Below are positions 20,057-28,936 of a DNA stretch of 64,000 bases, piece after piece (positions within the stretch are counted from its first letter, which is position 1; every line of letters begins with the position of its first letter). The DNA is from Rhynchopus sp. YZ270_cl-10. Lineage: Eukaryota; Euglenozoa; Diplonemea; Diplonemida; Diplonemidae. The notes beneath the pieces are model-generated. The model made no database searches and had not been told where the DNA came from. It saw only the letters and a program-made list of their open reading frames with translations. The stretch covers positions 1,116,001 to 1,180,000 of the forward strand of contig OZ037890.1 of NCBI GenBank assembly GCA_964035575.1, written 5' to 3'. Made by a program: the position numbers and the translations under genes.

Positions 20057-21361
20057 ATGGAGATATTCTACTCCCTTCCCGAGGACCCAGAAGGCGTGCC
20101 CCTATGCTACGAAGCAGGCGAGGGCGACACCGTACGCATCCTGCACGCTCACATTGCAGAGGAGCTGCAGCTCCGTGAGGACGGCTTTGTCCTGCTCGCC
20201 GACGGGGTCGAACTGGACGACACAATGCCATTGCAGGCGACCTCCCTGTGTGGGGGTGACACTGTTGTGGTGGACCGCTCTTTTGCTCCATTTCTTTCTG
20301 CCATTGACACGGGAACACATCTGGACGCACTGCCGCCCTATGCACAGGACCACAAACGCGTTGTTCTGCATGCCATTGCTGTTCTGGGTGGTGCAGAGCT
20401 CTCCAGTGCAAGCGTACGCCTGCGTGCCGACTACGACGTTGTGTGTGCAGCCCTCCCAAGCGACGGCCGCCTGCTCTCCGTTGCCTCAGAAGAACTGCAG
20501 GACAACAAAGACGTGGCAATCCTCTCTCTTTCCCACCGTGGCACGCTCGACAACGTCAGCGAACGCCTCCGCCACGACCACGATGTTGCGATCCACCAAC
20601 TTGCGCTCCTCTTCGCCGACGTTCCCGACACGCTCCGAGACGACCCCGTCTTCATGCTGAAAGCAGTGCAGCACAATGCTAAGATCTACCACCACGGTGG
20701 GAGCGCTTCGCTCGACAACAAAGACGTGGCCTTGGCCGCAGTACGCCTCAACGTCGCCAATCTAGAGTACGCATCAGAGAGGCTCAGGGGCGACCGTGAA
20801 GTGGTTGCCGCTGCCATCGCTGGGGCAAGGTCGCCGTTCCAAGGCGCGGTCCTGCCGTTCGCTTCTGAAGCACTGCAGGGCGACATGGACCTCGTGTACG
20901 AACAGATCTGCCAAGTTCCCGTCTACGCTGCGTCTCACAAAGCAGGGTTGCGCAAGGCTTCGAGGGAATTCATCCTGCGGCTGGTTCGGGTTGTACCGGT
21001 GGTGGTGATGCACTGTGCCGAACGCGCAAAGGATGACCTGGAGATAATGACCCTGGCGTGTGGTGCGGGGGGTTCCCTGCTGGAATACGCAAGCGCGCGT
21101 CTCAAGAAAGACCGTGGTCTTGTGTTGCAAGCAGTGCAGCATACCGGCATCGCATTGCGCTACGCAGATACAACTCTCCAGCACGACGCTGAAATCGCCC
21201 GCGCCGCTGTTAAACAGTCCAAGATGGCGTACCTAGCCCTACCGGGTGCCCTCAAGCGCGACGCAGAGATAGTGGCAAGCGTCCTGAAGCATGATCCAGC
21301 AATGAAGGTCTTCTTCCCCACGGTGGACGATCTAAGGAAAGTGGGCGATGGTACTTCTTGA
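20057..21361 (+). CDS. DUF4116-repeat protein with ubiquitin-like N-terminus, paralogue 1
   Basis: 434 residues, single exon, start in ACACAATGG. Residues 1-75 resemble a ubiquitin-type beta-grasp fold (MEIFYSLP, then GDTVRILHAHIAEELQL and DGFVLLADGVELDD). From about 95 on there are repeated ~45-50-residue units of the DUF4116 type: D-x-x-V/I-x-x-A-V/A followed by hydrophobic-Y/F-A-S-x-x-L-R/K-x-D (for example LEYASERLRGDREVVAAAI, LEYASARLKKDRGLVLQAV, LRYADTTLQHDAEIARAAV). Function of the repeats is not known. Likely cytosolic; no signal peptide or membrane segment. Paralogous to the gene at 25864. Confidence 0.85.
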   Translation: MEIFYSLPEDPEGVPLCYEAGEGDTVRILHAHIAEELQLREDGFVLLADGVELDDTMPLQATSLCGGDTVVVDRSFAPFLSAIDTGTHLDALPPYAQDHKRVVLHAIAVLGGAELSSASVRLRADYDVVCAALPSDGRLLSVASEELQDNKDVAILSLSHRGTLDNVSERLRHDHDVAIHQLALLFADVPDTLRDDPVFMLKAVQHNAKIYHHGGSASLDNKDVALAAVRLNVANLEYASERLRGDREVVAAAIAGARSPFQGAVLPFASEALQGDMDLVYEQICQVPVYAASHKAGLRKASREFILRLVRVVPVVVMHCAERAKDDLEIMTLACGAGGSLLEYASARLKKDRGLVLQAVQHTGIALRYADTTLQHDAEIARAAVKQSKMAYLALPGALKRDAEIVASVLKHDPAMKVFFPTVDDLRKVGDGTS

Positions 21362-21426
21362 GAGCTGAACTTCTCCCCCCTCCTGACTCCTAACTGATGG
21401 AGGGGGAGAGTCCGTTTTTTTCCCCA

Positions 21427-21540
21427 ACAGCCTTCCTTCAACCCCCTGTAGGGTGAGGTAAGGAAGAGTATTGAAAAACGATTTAGGGAGGAAGCTTATT
21501 TACAGCACACCCCGTATTTTTCTTCTCCGATAGCAATAAT
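21427..21540 (+). mobile_element. Internally deleted X-Y element relic
   Basis: Begins with the left end of element X (CCTTCCTTCAACCCCCTGTA, then GTATTGAAAAACGATTTAGG). It passes within ~70 bp directly to the right end of element Y (CAGCACACCCCGTATTTTTC, CCGATAGCAATAAT). The middle ~700 bp is missing. Confidence 0.65.
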
Positions 21541-21800
21541 CTTGTTTTTCTCTTTCAAAATTTTCGTATTTTGCAAGATTGACATGCAAGAGGCTTATGT
21601 TCAGGTCATAAGCCTTTCTTTGAGATGTGTACACATGCGTTGCACGCGAGACCTATCCTTCTTTCAACTTTTCTTTGTTTTGTGGCGAACTGTTCCACTG
21701 TTCCAGACGGCAAAAGAGATTTTTATAGATATTTATTTTTCTCACCCCAAAAACCTCTCCACACAATGCATTTCTCCACATCAGAGTAGGGGGCAAAACA

Positions 21801-23936
21801 ATGCTGCCTTCACCCTGCTTCTGGGGCAGGGTGGTGCTCCTGCTTCTCTTGCCCTGTGTTGATTGTGGTGCGATCAGGATCACGCTCGCCACAAACAGCG
21901 GAACGTATTCGGGGTCTGTTCACACCTTCACTGTCATCTATTACGAGGCGGGGTCCGACAGCGAGGACTGTACGTCCACAGTGGTCGCCCCAGCAAGATC
22001 ACAGACAGACCAGCTGACAGCGAACTGTGCGTTCGTGAGGAGCCGACTGCAGAAGGTGTGTCTGCGTTCGGACGGTGGTTCTGATGGGTGGAGTGTGTAC
22101 ATGAAGGTGGAGGGAGTGAGTGGCGGCTATGTGGACTGGGTTAATTTTGATGGGCTACTGGACGCATGGGTGCTGCGGCCAGACTGGTGTTTCTACCCGT
22201 GGGCGCAGACGTATGCTCCGCCGACACCTGCACCGCCAACGGACCCCCCGGCCACACCTGCACCGCCGACACCTGTCCCGCCTACACCATCACCGCCAAC
22301 AAACCCTCCTGCCACTCCTGCGCCGCTCACACCTGCACCACCTACTCCGTCGCCACCTACTCCCATACCAAGCACGGCAGCGCCGTATACACCCTCTCCC
22401 AGCACAGCTGTCCCTACCCTGATGCCAAGCACAGCCATGCCGCCCACGGACCCCCCGGGCACGCCTGCACCTCTCACTTTCCCAGCGACACCGTTGCCAG
22501 AGATCTTCGTAGTGTCGGCATTGCCCAAGGAAGCAGACACGTCTGTACCAACGCCAACAGCCACGCCTGCCACTTTGACGACTGCTCCGTTGGAGACAGT
22601 GGGGCCAACGTCTGCTGCCCCAGGCGTGTTGTTCTTGGGTGCAAGCGACAGCACGGTGCGTGAGGTGGCTCCACGCAGTGTGGGCGGGCTGTCCGTCCTG
22701 AGTGTGGCTGCAGGCAACCCTGTGGCAGCAGTGCGCACGGCGCTGCTCGGGAACGGCTGCTCGCGTGCCATGCCACGCATCCTGCATATGACCGGCATCG
22801 AGATTGGCGGGAGTGAGTACGCCGGTGCCCTCGTCGCAAACCTCTCCATCGCAGTCGCAGCAGGCCTGCTGGGCTTCCTCGCACTCCGCCTTTGCACCGC
22901 CCTCGGGCTCGCAAGCAAGCTTGGCGACATGCAAGGCTTCCTGCGTCTCCCGTCAGCACCCCTCCTCGTCTTCATCTTCGTGTACCAAGGCTCCACGCTG
23001 GCGGCAATGGGCCTCGTGCTGTCGGGGGCCACAGCGTACTTTGAGATGGCAGGGCTGGCTGCGGTGGCGGTGTTGGCAGCAGCACCTTTCGCTCTTGCAC
23101 GCAGGGTGGTGCGGGATGTGCCTGCCAAGGCAGTGTACGCACGCGCCACGGGCAGAAGCGGCATGGTGCGTGCGCTCATTGGCCCCGGGGAGTGGGTCAA
23201 CACTTCACGCGACACCCTTTTTGTGCAGCGCTTTGCGTGCATCACACGCATGTACAAGCAGGACAGGGTGTGGTTCTTTGCTGTCGAGCTTGCAGCAAGC
23301 TTTGCTATCAGCTCTGTTAAGAGCGCCAAGGTGGAGACCTTTGTGGGCTGCGGACACGTGCACACTGCTGTTGGCGTCGTCTTCTTTATGCTCCTCATTC
23401 TCGAGGGCCTCGTCTGGCCTCACGTACGTCAGGGCACTGCTGTGCTGGACGTCATCCTGCTCGCTCTGCAGGGTGCTGCAATGTTCCTGAGTGCCGCAGG
23501 CTACTACCACCACACGGAGGGCGCAGTGTTCTTCGATACAGCAGGCGTCCTTCTGCAGGGTGCACAGTGGGTCATGCTTGCTCGCATGACTGCAGAAGGG
23601 CTGGTCGAGGTCTACGTACTTCTCTCTGGACGCCGTACACGCCTGCAACGCAATGTCCTGGGGGAACGAGACCTTCTCGATCTGGAGAAGGTCTGTCAAG
23701 ACTCTGACACAGACACACAGTACACCGTCGTCAGGTCGTGGGAGCCGACGCTCGCCACAGCAGCGCTGCTTGGGGGTGGTAGGTCGATACGTGGCAACAG
23801 CCTCCTTGGCGGGTGTGCCAGCGCTTCCGACATGACCCCCAGGCCATGTCTTGATGATGTGGTGTCGACGGACCTCAATGTGCAGACCCCAGCAACACTG
23901 CTCCTAACCCCCAGTGGGTACTCTCTACTTGCCTGA
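21801..23936 (+). CDS. Surface protein: secreted beta domain, Pro/Thr stalk, multi-pass membrane region
   Basis: 711 residues, single exon. Residues 1-23 are a signal peptide (long Leu run, cut near CVDCGA). Residues ~24-130 form a cysteine-containing beta-rich domain (TYSGSVHTFTV, LQKVCLRSDGGSDGWSVYMKVEG) weakly reminiscent of PLAT-type sandwiches. Residues ~135-260 are a mucin-like stalk of PPTPAPPT-type repeats. From about 330 on I count six or seven hydrophobic helices (for example ALVANLSIAVAAGLLGFLAL, HTAVGVVFFMLLILEGLVW, VLDVILLALQGAAMFL). A ~80-residue cytosolic tail with acidic LDLEKVCQDSDTD follows. It looks like a receptor or mechanosensor; I do not recognise the membrane family. 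It lies between two DUF4116 genes. Confidence 0.7.
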   Translation: MLPSPCFWGRVVLLLLLPCVDCGAIRITLATNSGTYSGSVHTFTVIYYEAGSDSEDCTSTVVAPARSQTDQLTANCAFVRSRLQKVCLRSDGGSDGWSVYMKVEGVSGGYVDWVNFDGLLDAWVLRPDWCFYPWAQTYAPPTPAPPTDPPATPAPPTPVPPTPSPPTNPPATPAPLTPAPPTPSPPTPIPSTAAPYTPSPSTAVPTLMPSTAMPPTDPPGTPAPLTFPATPLPEIFVVSALPKEADTSVPTPTATPATLTTAPLETVGPTSAAPGVLFLGASDSTVREVAPRSVGGLSVLSVAAGNPVAAVRTALLGNGCSRAMPRILHMTGIEIGGSEYAGALVANLSIAVAAGLLGFLALRLCTALGLASKLGDMQGFLRLPSAPLLVFIFVYQGSTLAAMGLVLSGATAYFEMAGLAAVAVLAAAPFALARRVVRDVPAKAVYARATGRSGMVRALIGPGEWVNTSRDTLFVQRFACITRMYKQDRVWFFAVELAASFAISSVKSAKVETFVGCGHVHTAVGVVFFMLLILEGLVWPHVRQGTAVLDVILLALQGAAMFLSAAGYYHHTEGAVFFDTAGVLLQGAQWVMLARMTAEGLVEVYVLLSGRRTRLQRNVLGERDLLDLEKVCQDSDTDTQYTVVRSWEPTLATAALLGGGRSIRGNSLLGGCASASDMTPRPCLDDVVSTDLNVQTPATLLLTPSGYSLLA

Positions 23937-25863
23937 AAAGACTTGCCTGAGAGGATGTTGCGTGTTCGTGGTGCACCGAAAACCCGCGGAGAACCAGCTG
24001 TGTCCGCAGAGGGGGGTTTTTTTTCTTTATCCTTCCACGACGCTGGTGGATAAAACTCCATCTTTCGATTGAAAATAAATATCTTAATCTTTATCCTTCT
24101 GGTGTGTAGAGGAAAGTCTGAAGAAATGAAATCTTCGAGTTTCCCGATTTTTTTAGTATGTGTATTTTTTTGTTTTGGTAACAAATCTTTTCTTTCTTTT
24201 ATAAACAATATGGCACAGTCCGTAAACCCCCTCCTAAAAGGTAACCTTTAGTGTTTTTGGGACCAATTTTGCTCAGACTTTTTTATGATTGATTTTTTGT
24301 CTTTGAACTCAGAATGTGGTTTCTGTGTTTCAAAGTCGACAAAAAAATCATTAAAAAGTCGAAGTGGGTTTATTTTTTGTCATTCTTTTCCGCCCCATTT
24401 TACGATTATTCGCATTGCTTGTGCATCCTAGACCTATGCATTCAATTTATTGAATGCATACTATTGTTGAAATTTCTTGCTTATGTATGTGCACACGAGG
24501 TCTATTTCCCTTTGTTGTACCATGGACGATCGAAAAAAAAAAATTGGTAAAATGTGTTACCGTTTATTTCGTTTGCCGACCCCTTAGTTTTACCCCCTGC
24601 TCCTTGTTTCCAAAGGTGTGTACGAGAGGCACATTCTTACAAATCCTCTTTCCCTTCCCCCCCTACGTGCGATTTAGTTTCCAGTATTTTCATCAAACCT
24701 CACGCTACTAAGAAGTAGGTGTTGTCCAAAGTGCGCCGCAAGCTTTTCTTTTAATTTTTTTTTTTTTTTGACTAAGAATCGCTGCGCAAGGCGTCATCTT
24801 TCACAAACCTGTTCTTTATATGGGGTAATGAACATTACCGTCTTCGTAAAAATGTTCGACCGTAAAAAAGGACGAACTTCCAGAAAAATCCTGAAAAGGA
24901 CGAACTTTATTGCGGTCGAACATTTTTACGAAGACGGTATCCTGAACAACTGTCTCTGCGACGAAGAGACTGCATGCAAATTTCAAAACCCAGCGTTGCT
25001 CCAACGCGATAACGATGGTAAAAGACACTGTGTGCAAGGTATACTATTATATTCGTCTTTTTATGCTTTCCTTTCGTTGTTCAATGTGCATCCCAAGATT
25101 TGCATGATCAACTTTATCCACTTTTTCCCGCATCCCTGAGCGGTTCTACACCCCCGTTGTGGTGGCTTTTCACGAATTTCTTCTGTTTGTTTTGTTCTGT
25201 TCTGTTCTGTATGTCAGGGGGGTGATACAACGTGGTTTTCAACAGGGACTACAAAAACAACACTGTCAACGTATTTGGTGTAGTACCGAAGGGTGCACCT
25301 TCACCGATACAGGGTGTTTCTTGGCCAAGATTGGAAACATAAAAAAAAGGTGAAAAGTCAAAAAGTCAAAAATGGACTACTCAACGTAATGATTAGGTTC
25401 ATCTTTGACAACTTTTCTCTCTTTTATTGTTTTCCCCCCCCGCATCGCAAAAAACGTACCTGAATCCAAGGTACACGCATCTTATCAACGTTTATTTCTG
25501 TTTATTTCGTTGCTCAGTATTCGGTATTGTATAGGTTGACGAATGATATCTGTTTAAAGATATGCAGAACATACTCATCTTTCCCCTTTTTTCCTTCATG
25601 TTTTTCTCGGATTATTTTGTTCTTTTTCATATATTTGGACATAAAAATAAAATCAAACGAACCACTAAAATGACAACAAAAAAACGGCAATTTTTGGTGT
25701 GGCTGAAGGGGTGCTATTTTGTGCCATTTTTGAGGTCGTCGGCCACACCAATTTTTTTATACTAAAAGACCAGCCTCAACCTCAATCACTAAATACCCCC
25801 CTTACACAGACACAGGGGATACCTGGGAATACAGAAGGTTTTGTTTGGAGACCTTCCACCCCA
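23937..25863. other. Spacer upstream of the second DUF4116 gene
   Basis: AT-rich, no supported gene. The notable structure is the 26-bp-stem foldback at 24837-24938. An open frame runs upstream of 25864 in the gene's own frame but has no ATG, so I leave it as leader. Confidence 0.5.
24837..24938. repeat. Foldback with perfect 26-bp arms
   Basis: Left arm 24837-24862 (ACCGTCTTCGTAAAAATG..) pairs perfectly with right arm 24913-24938. The 50-nt loop contains GGACGAACTT twice, around GAAAAATCCTGAAAAGG. The GAAAAATCCTGAAAAGG core recurs in the loop of the foldback at 33368-33470. Confidence 0.85.
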
Positions 25864-27516
25864 ATGGATGTCTTCTATCTAACACCCTGCGGTCTCGAAG
25901 GATGCGTTCAGGTACCCGAAGCTGGAACCGTCGCTGCGCTGAAGGATGTACTTGCCACTACACTTGGTTGGGAGGAGGATGGAGTCTGCGTCGCGGTGCA
26001 TGGCTCAGTGCTTGACACGGATGCAGGGGAGGTGGGGAACACTGCGTTGGAGGAGGGCAGTACCTTAGAAGTGACACGATGCACAGAACGGATCATAAAA
26101 CTGAACGCCCGGCTTGCATTATTACCGCAGTGGGCGCAATGTGAACGAAATGTGGTGCTGCATTCGGTTGCACAGCATGGAGCAGATTTGAAGGATGCAC
26201 AGCGTTTTGCAGATGACAGAGAAATCGTTGAAACAGCGTTGAAGCAAGACTACCACAGCCTTGCGTATGCATCTGATAGCTTGAAGGATGATTTTGAGAT
26301 CGCGACGATGGCGCTATCAATTGATGGGGATGCGTTTAGGTATTTGGGGCCAGAGTTGAGAGATACCCCGGAGTTTGCGTTGGCATCGATTGGTGGAACG
26401 CAGGGAGGGTCGTTCCGATGCGCGTCGTTGCGTTTAAGGGATGATTTGCAATTTATGGAAAAGGTAGTCCGTCTGGATGCAGAATGTTTCGCGCATGCGG
26501 GCACCACGGTAGCCGACAACGAATCCATTGCGATGATAGCGTGCACATCAGAAGGCCGGCTTCTCGAACGCTGCTCTCCACGTCTCCGATCCTCCCGCCA
26601 CCTCGTCACCGCTGCGATTACCTCCAGCAAAACACACCCTGTCCTTCATATGTCCCCCCTCCACGACGATCGGGAACTCAATTTATTACAAATCCAGGTC
26701 TGCCCTTCACACTACAATACATTGGTGGCGCAAAAGAGTGTGTTTGCGGAGGAAAAGGATTTTGTACTGTGGGGAGTTCATGCGGTGCCGTCGTTGGTTA
26801 AAAAGGGTGTATGGAAGGATGATTTTGATGTGATGTACGCAGCCGTAGAGCATGGTGGCATGCTTATCGCGCATGCAAGCGCAGCGTTGCGTGCGGATAG
26901 ACGGCTTGTCATTAAAGCGTTGAAGTTCCCTAACGCAGGAACCGCCCTCCTTCACGCAGACAAAAGCCTTCGTCATGACAGAGAGGTCGCTTTGGCTGCA
27001 GTCACCTCTGCGACCCTTGCCGTTCTCCTTCTCCCAGAACCGCTCCGTGCGGACAGACTTATCGCCGAAACTGTTCTTCGTACGAATGGATCCATGCTCC
27101 GCCACTTCCCCGAATGCATCAAAAACGACGTTCCATTAACACTTCTTGCAGTCGACTGCCACAACGAAGCAATGTCTTCTGTAGGGAGCTCTGCATTGCC
27201 CTCTGTACGCACTGCCTTTGATGCTATCAACAGCGGTGTTACAGAGAGAATGCTGGATGTGCCAGAACCGTTGCGTGACGATGCTCTGTTTGTTGGGGTG
27301 TTTGTCAAAAGGAAGGGAACGTTCTTAGAGTATGCGTCGCAAAGGCTTAGAGAAGATGAAGATACAGTGACGTCTGCAGTAGCACATACCGCAGCGGCCC
27401 TGCAGTTTGCGGGAGATACGTTGAAAGGTGACCCTACCTTTGTGCGCAAGATGTGTACCCTCACTGATGGTGCTGTACTACCATGGGTGTCGAAAGAGCT
27501 GCAGGACAATGCATGA
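25864..27516 (+). CDS. DUF4116-repeat protein with ubiquitin-like N-terminus, paralogue 2
   Basis: 550 residues from the ATG at 25864 (MDVFYLTPCGLEGCVQVP), chosen because it aligns with MEIFYSLP of paralogue 1; the frame upstream has no ATG. Residues 1-75 are the beta-grasp-like region (GTVAALKDVLATTLGWEEDG, VAVHGSVLDTD). The rest is about nine or ten DUF4116-type units (LAYASDSLKDDFEIATMAL, LIAHASAALRADRRLVIKAL, LEYASQRLREDEDTVTSAV, LQFAGDTLKGDPTFV). It is about 115 residues longer than paralogue 1 through extra units. Codon choice and sequence are well diverged from paralogue 1, so the duplication is old. Function unknown; probably cytosolic. Confidence 0.85.
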   Translation: MDVFYLTPCGLEGCVQVPEAGTVAALKDVLATTLGWEEDGVCVAVHGSVLDTDAGEVGNTALEEGSTLEVTRCTERIIKLNARLALLPQWAQCERNVVLHSVAQHGADLKDAQRFADDREIVETALKQDYHSLAYASDSLKDDFEIATMALSIDGDAFRYLGPELRDTPEFALASIGGTQGGSFRCASLRLRDDLQFMEKVVRLDAECFAHAGTTVADNESIAMIACTSEGRLLERCSPRLRSSRHLVTAAITSSKTHPVLHMSPLHDDRELNLLQIQVCPSHYNTLVAQKSVFAEEKDFVLWGVHAVPSLVKKGVWKDDFDVMYAAVEHGGMLIAHASAALRADRRLVIKALKFPNAGTALLHADKSLRHDREVALAAVTSATLAVLLLPEPLRADRLIAETVLRTNGSMLRHFPECIKNDVPLTLLAVDCHNEAMSSVGSSALPSVRTAFDAINSGVTERMLDVPEPLRDDALFVGVFVKRKGTFLEYASQRLREDEDTVTSAVAHTAAALQFAGDTLKGDPTFVRKMCTLTDGAVLPWVSKELQDNA

Positions 27517-28077
27517 AGGAAGAACATCCTAAGAAGTGCGATGCATCCAAATAGAGAGAAAGAAATAGAGAGAGAGAGAGAGAGCTGTAGGTTTCTGCAG
27601 AGCCGTTAAGAGTGGAGTCGCCAAGAGGATTGGGCATGTGTACAGTCTGCGTAGTAGTCGGTCGATGCTTTGCACAAATAGGTGTAGTAGCTAAGGCGGT
27701 AGAAACGAAAAAGAGCAATCATTACCCTCGTAGCTAGTATATACGCTAACAAGAAAATAGGCGAATATCCTATGATGTATAAGCGTGGCTAGCTGTGATA
27801 CCTCAATAACTCCTCCTCTTCTATCCCCCAGAAAAAAACCCTTGTTTCTATCTTCGGGTTTGTGAAGAGAAAAAAAAATTGAAAAATATACCAAAAAATA
27901 TGCCTCTTAGATCTCCCATTTTCCCTCAAATCGGAAGCAGAAGATGAATTGGCTAACAGTCTGGTGTACTCTAAAAAAAGGGGGTTTTTTTTGGGAGAAT
28001 ACATTAGACTACACGAGGCTTTCATACCCAGATCTATACCACCCCCCCTGCAGGAACAAAAAGCCAATCTTTTGACT
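27517..28077. other. Spacer upstream of the S6 gene
   Basis: Holds an (AG)n microsatellite at 27567-27584. The S6 frame is open from 27949 with an in-frame ATG there, but that N-terminal stretch does not look like the protein family. Confidence 0.5.
27567..27584. repeat. (AG)n microsatellite
   Basis: Nine AG units, 50 bp past the stop of the second DUF4116 gene. Confidence 0.85.
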
Positions 28078-28650
28078 ATGGTGCTATGGGAGGCGATTCT
28101 GATCAAACGCCCCACGTTGAGTGGGCAGGACATGCATGGTGTGCTTAAGTCATACTGCAGCTTGATTATGCGTGAGGGCGGTGTGGTGCGGAAACTGAAG
28201 AACGAAGGGGTCATGCGGCTGCACCGAGGGATGCACGCGGGGCCCATGGACAAACGGAGGATGTACGTCCCTGCCAAGCACGAATGGCGCATCCACGAGC
28301 CTGTTGACGAGAAGCTTTATTTCCATGGACGCTATGTGGTTATGCTGTTCGACTGCAACCTCATGACCTGCACTCAACTGCAAAAACTCATCAACGCGCA
28401 AGGGGACACCCTTGAGTGGCAAATCAGACAGCGCGAAAAGCACCATCCCTTCGCAGCGCTGAAGGACCCCCACGACTTCGAGGTTGGCAGCGACCTTCCC
28501 AGCCTCTCAGACGAAGCCCAGGAGCTTCTCGCCTCACACCCTCAATGGGACGAATGGCAGGGCTTCCAAGGCCGCCGCTGGAGCGAATACCTCACGCACG
28601 CACCAAATGCAGGGGCAGAGCTGGCGCCGCATTCTGCGTCTACTGCATAG
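28078..28650 (+). CDS. Organellar small-subunit ribosomal protein bS6
   Basis: 190 residues from the ATG at 28078. Residues 1-~110 match the bacterial/mitochondrial S6 fold: MVLWEAILIKRPTLSGQDMH, SLIMREGGVVRKLKNEGVMR (compare the GGVVRKLENLG core of the family) and YFHGRYVVMLFDCNLMTCTQ then LQKLINAQGDTLEWQIRQR. A ~75-residue acidic C-terminal extension follows. It should sit on the 30S-type subunit of a mitochondrial (or plastid) ribosome, pairing with bS18. An in-frame ATG at 27949 would add 43 residues that could act as a targeting extension. I prefer 28078 because mitochondrial S6 often starts directly at this beta strand. Confidence 0.8.
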   Translation: MVLWEAILIKRPTLSGQDMHGVLKSYCSLIMREGGVVRKLKNEGVMRLHRGMHAGPMDKRRMYVPAKHEWRIHEPVDEKLYFHGRYVVMLFDCNLMTCTQLQKLINAQGDTLEWQIRQREKHHPFAALKDPHDFEVGSDLPSLSDEAQELLASHPQWDEWQGFQGRRWSEYLTHAPNAGAELAPHSASTA

Positions 28651-28936
28651 GGGGTTGGGGGGAGGGGAGGGGAAGGGGTTGGGGGTGTTTATTGGGTTTC
28701 TCTTTAACGAAACGAATTGGGTTATAAAAAAAAAAACGCTGTTTTTTTTTGCTGAAAGGCTGAGGCCCATTTTTAACCCCCAGACAACCTTCATCTTGCA
28801 CTCCACCAGATTTCAAAAAAAAAAAAATCCCCATCTGTCTTGGGTGATAGTGTGAAACCTATTTGGGGGTTTGGATATTTGAGGTAGAGGGAACCTCCCT
28901 GGGGGAGGGGGAGAGGGGGAGAGAGGAAAAAAAACA

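Noticed and set aside
22193-23398. 401-codon minus-strand frame opposite the membrane-protein gene
   Set aside because: It is the shadow of the GC-rich + strand gene; it includes translated complement of the PPTPAPPT stalk as Gly/Val repeats and has no domain.
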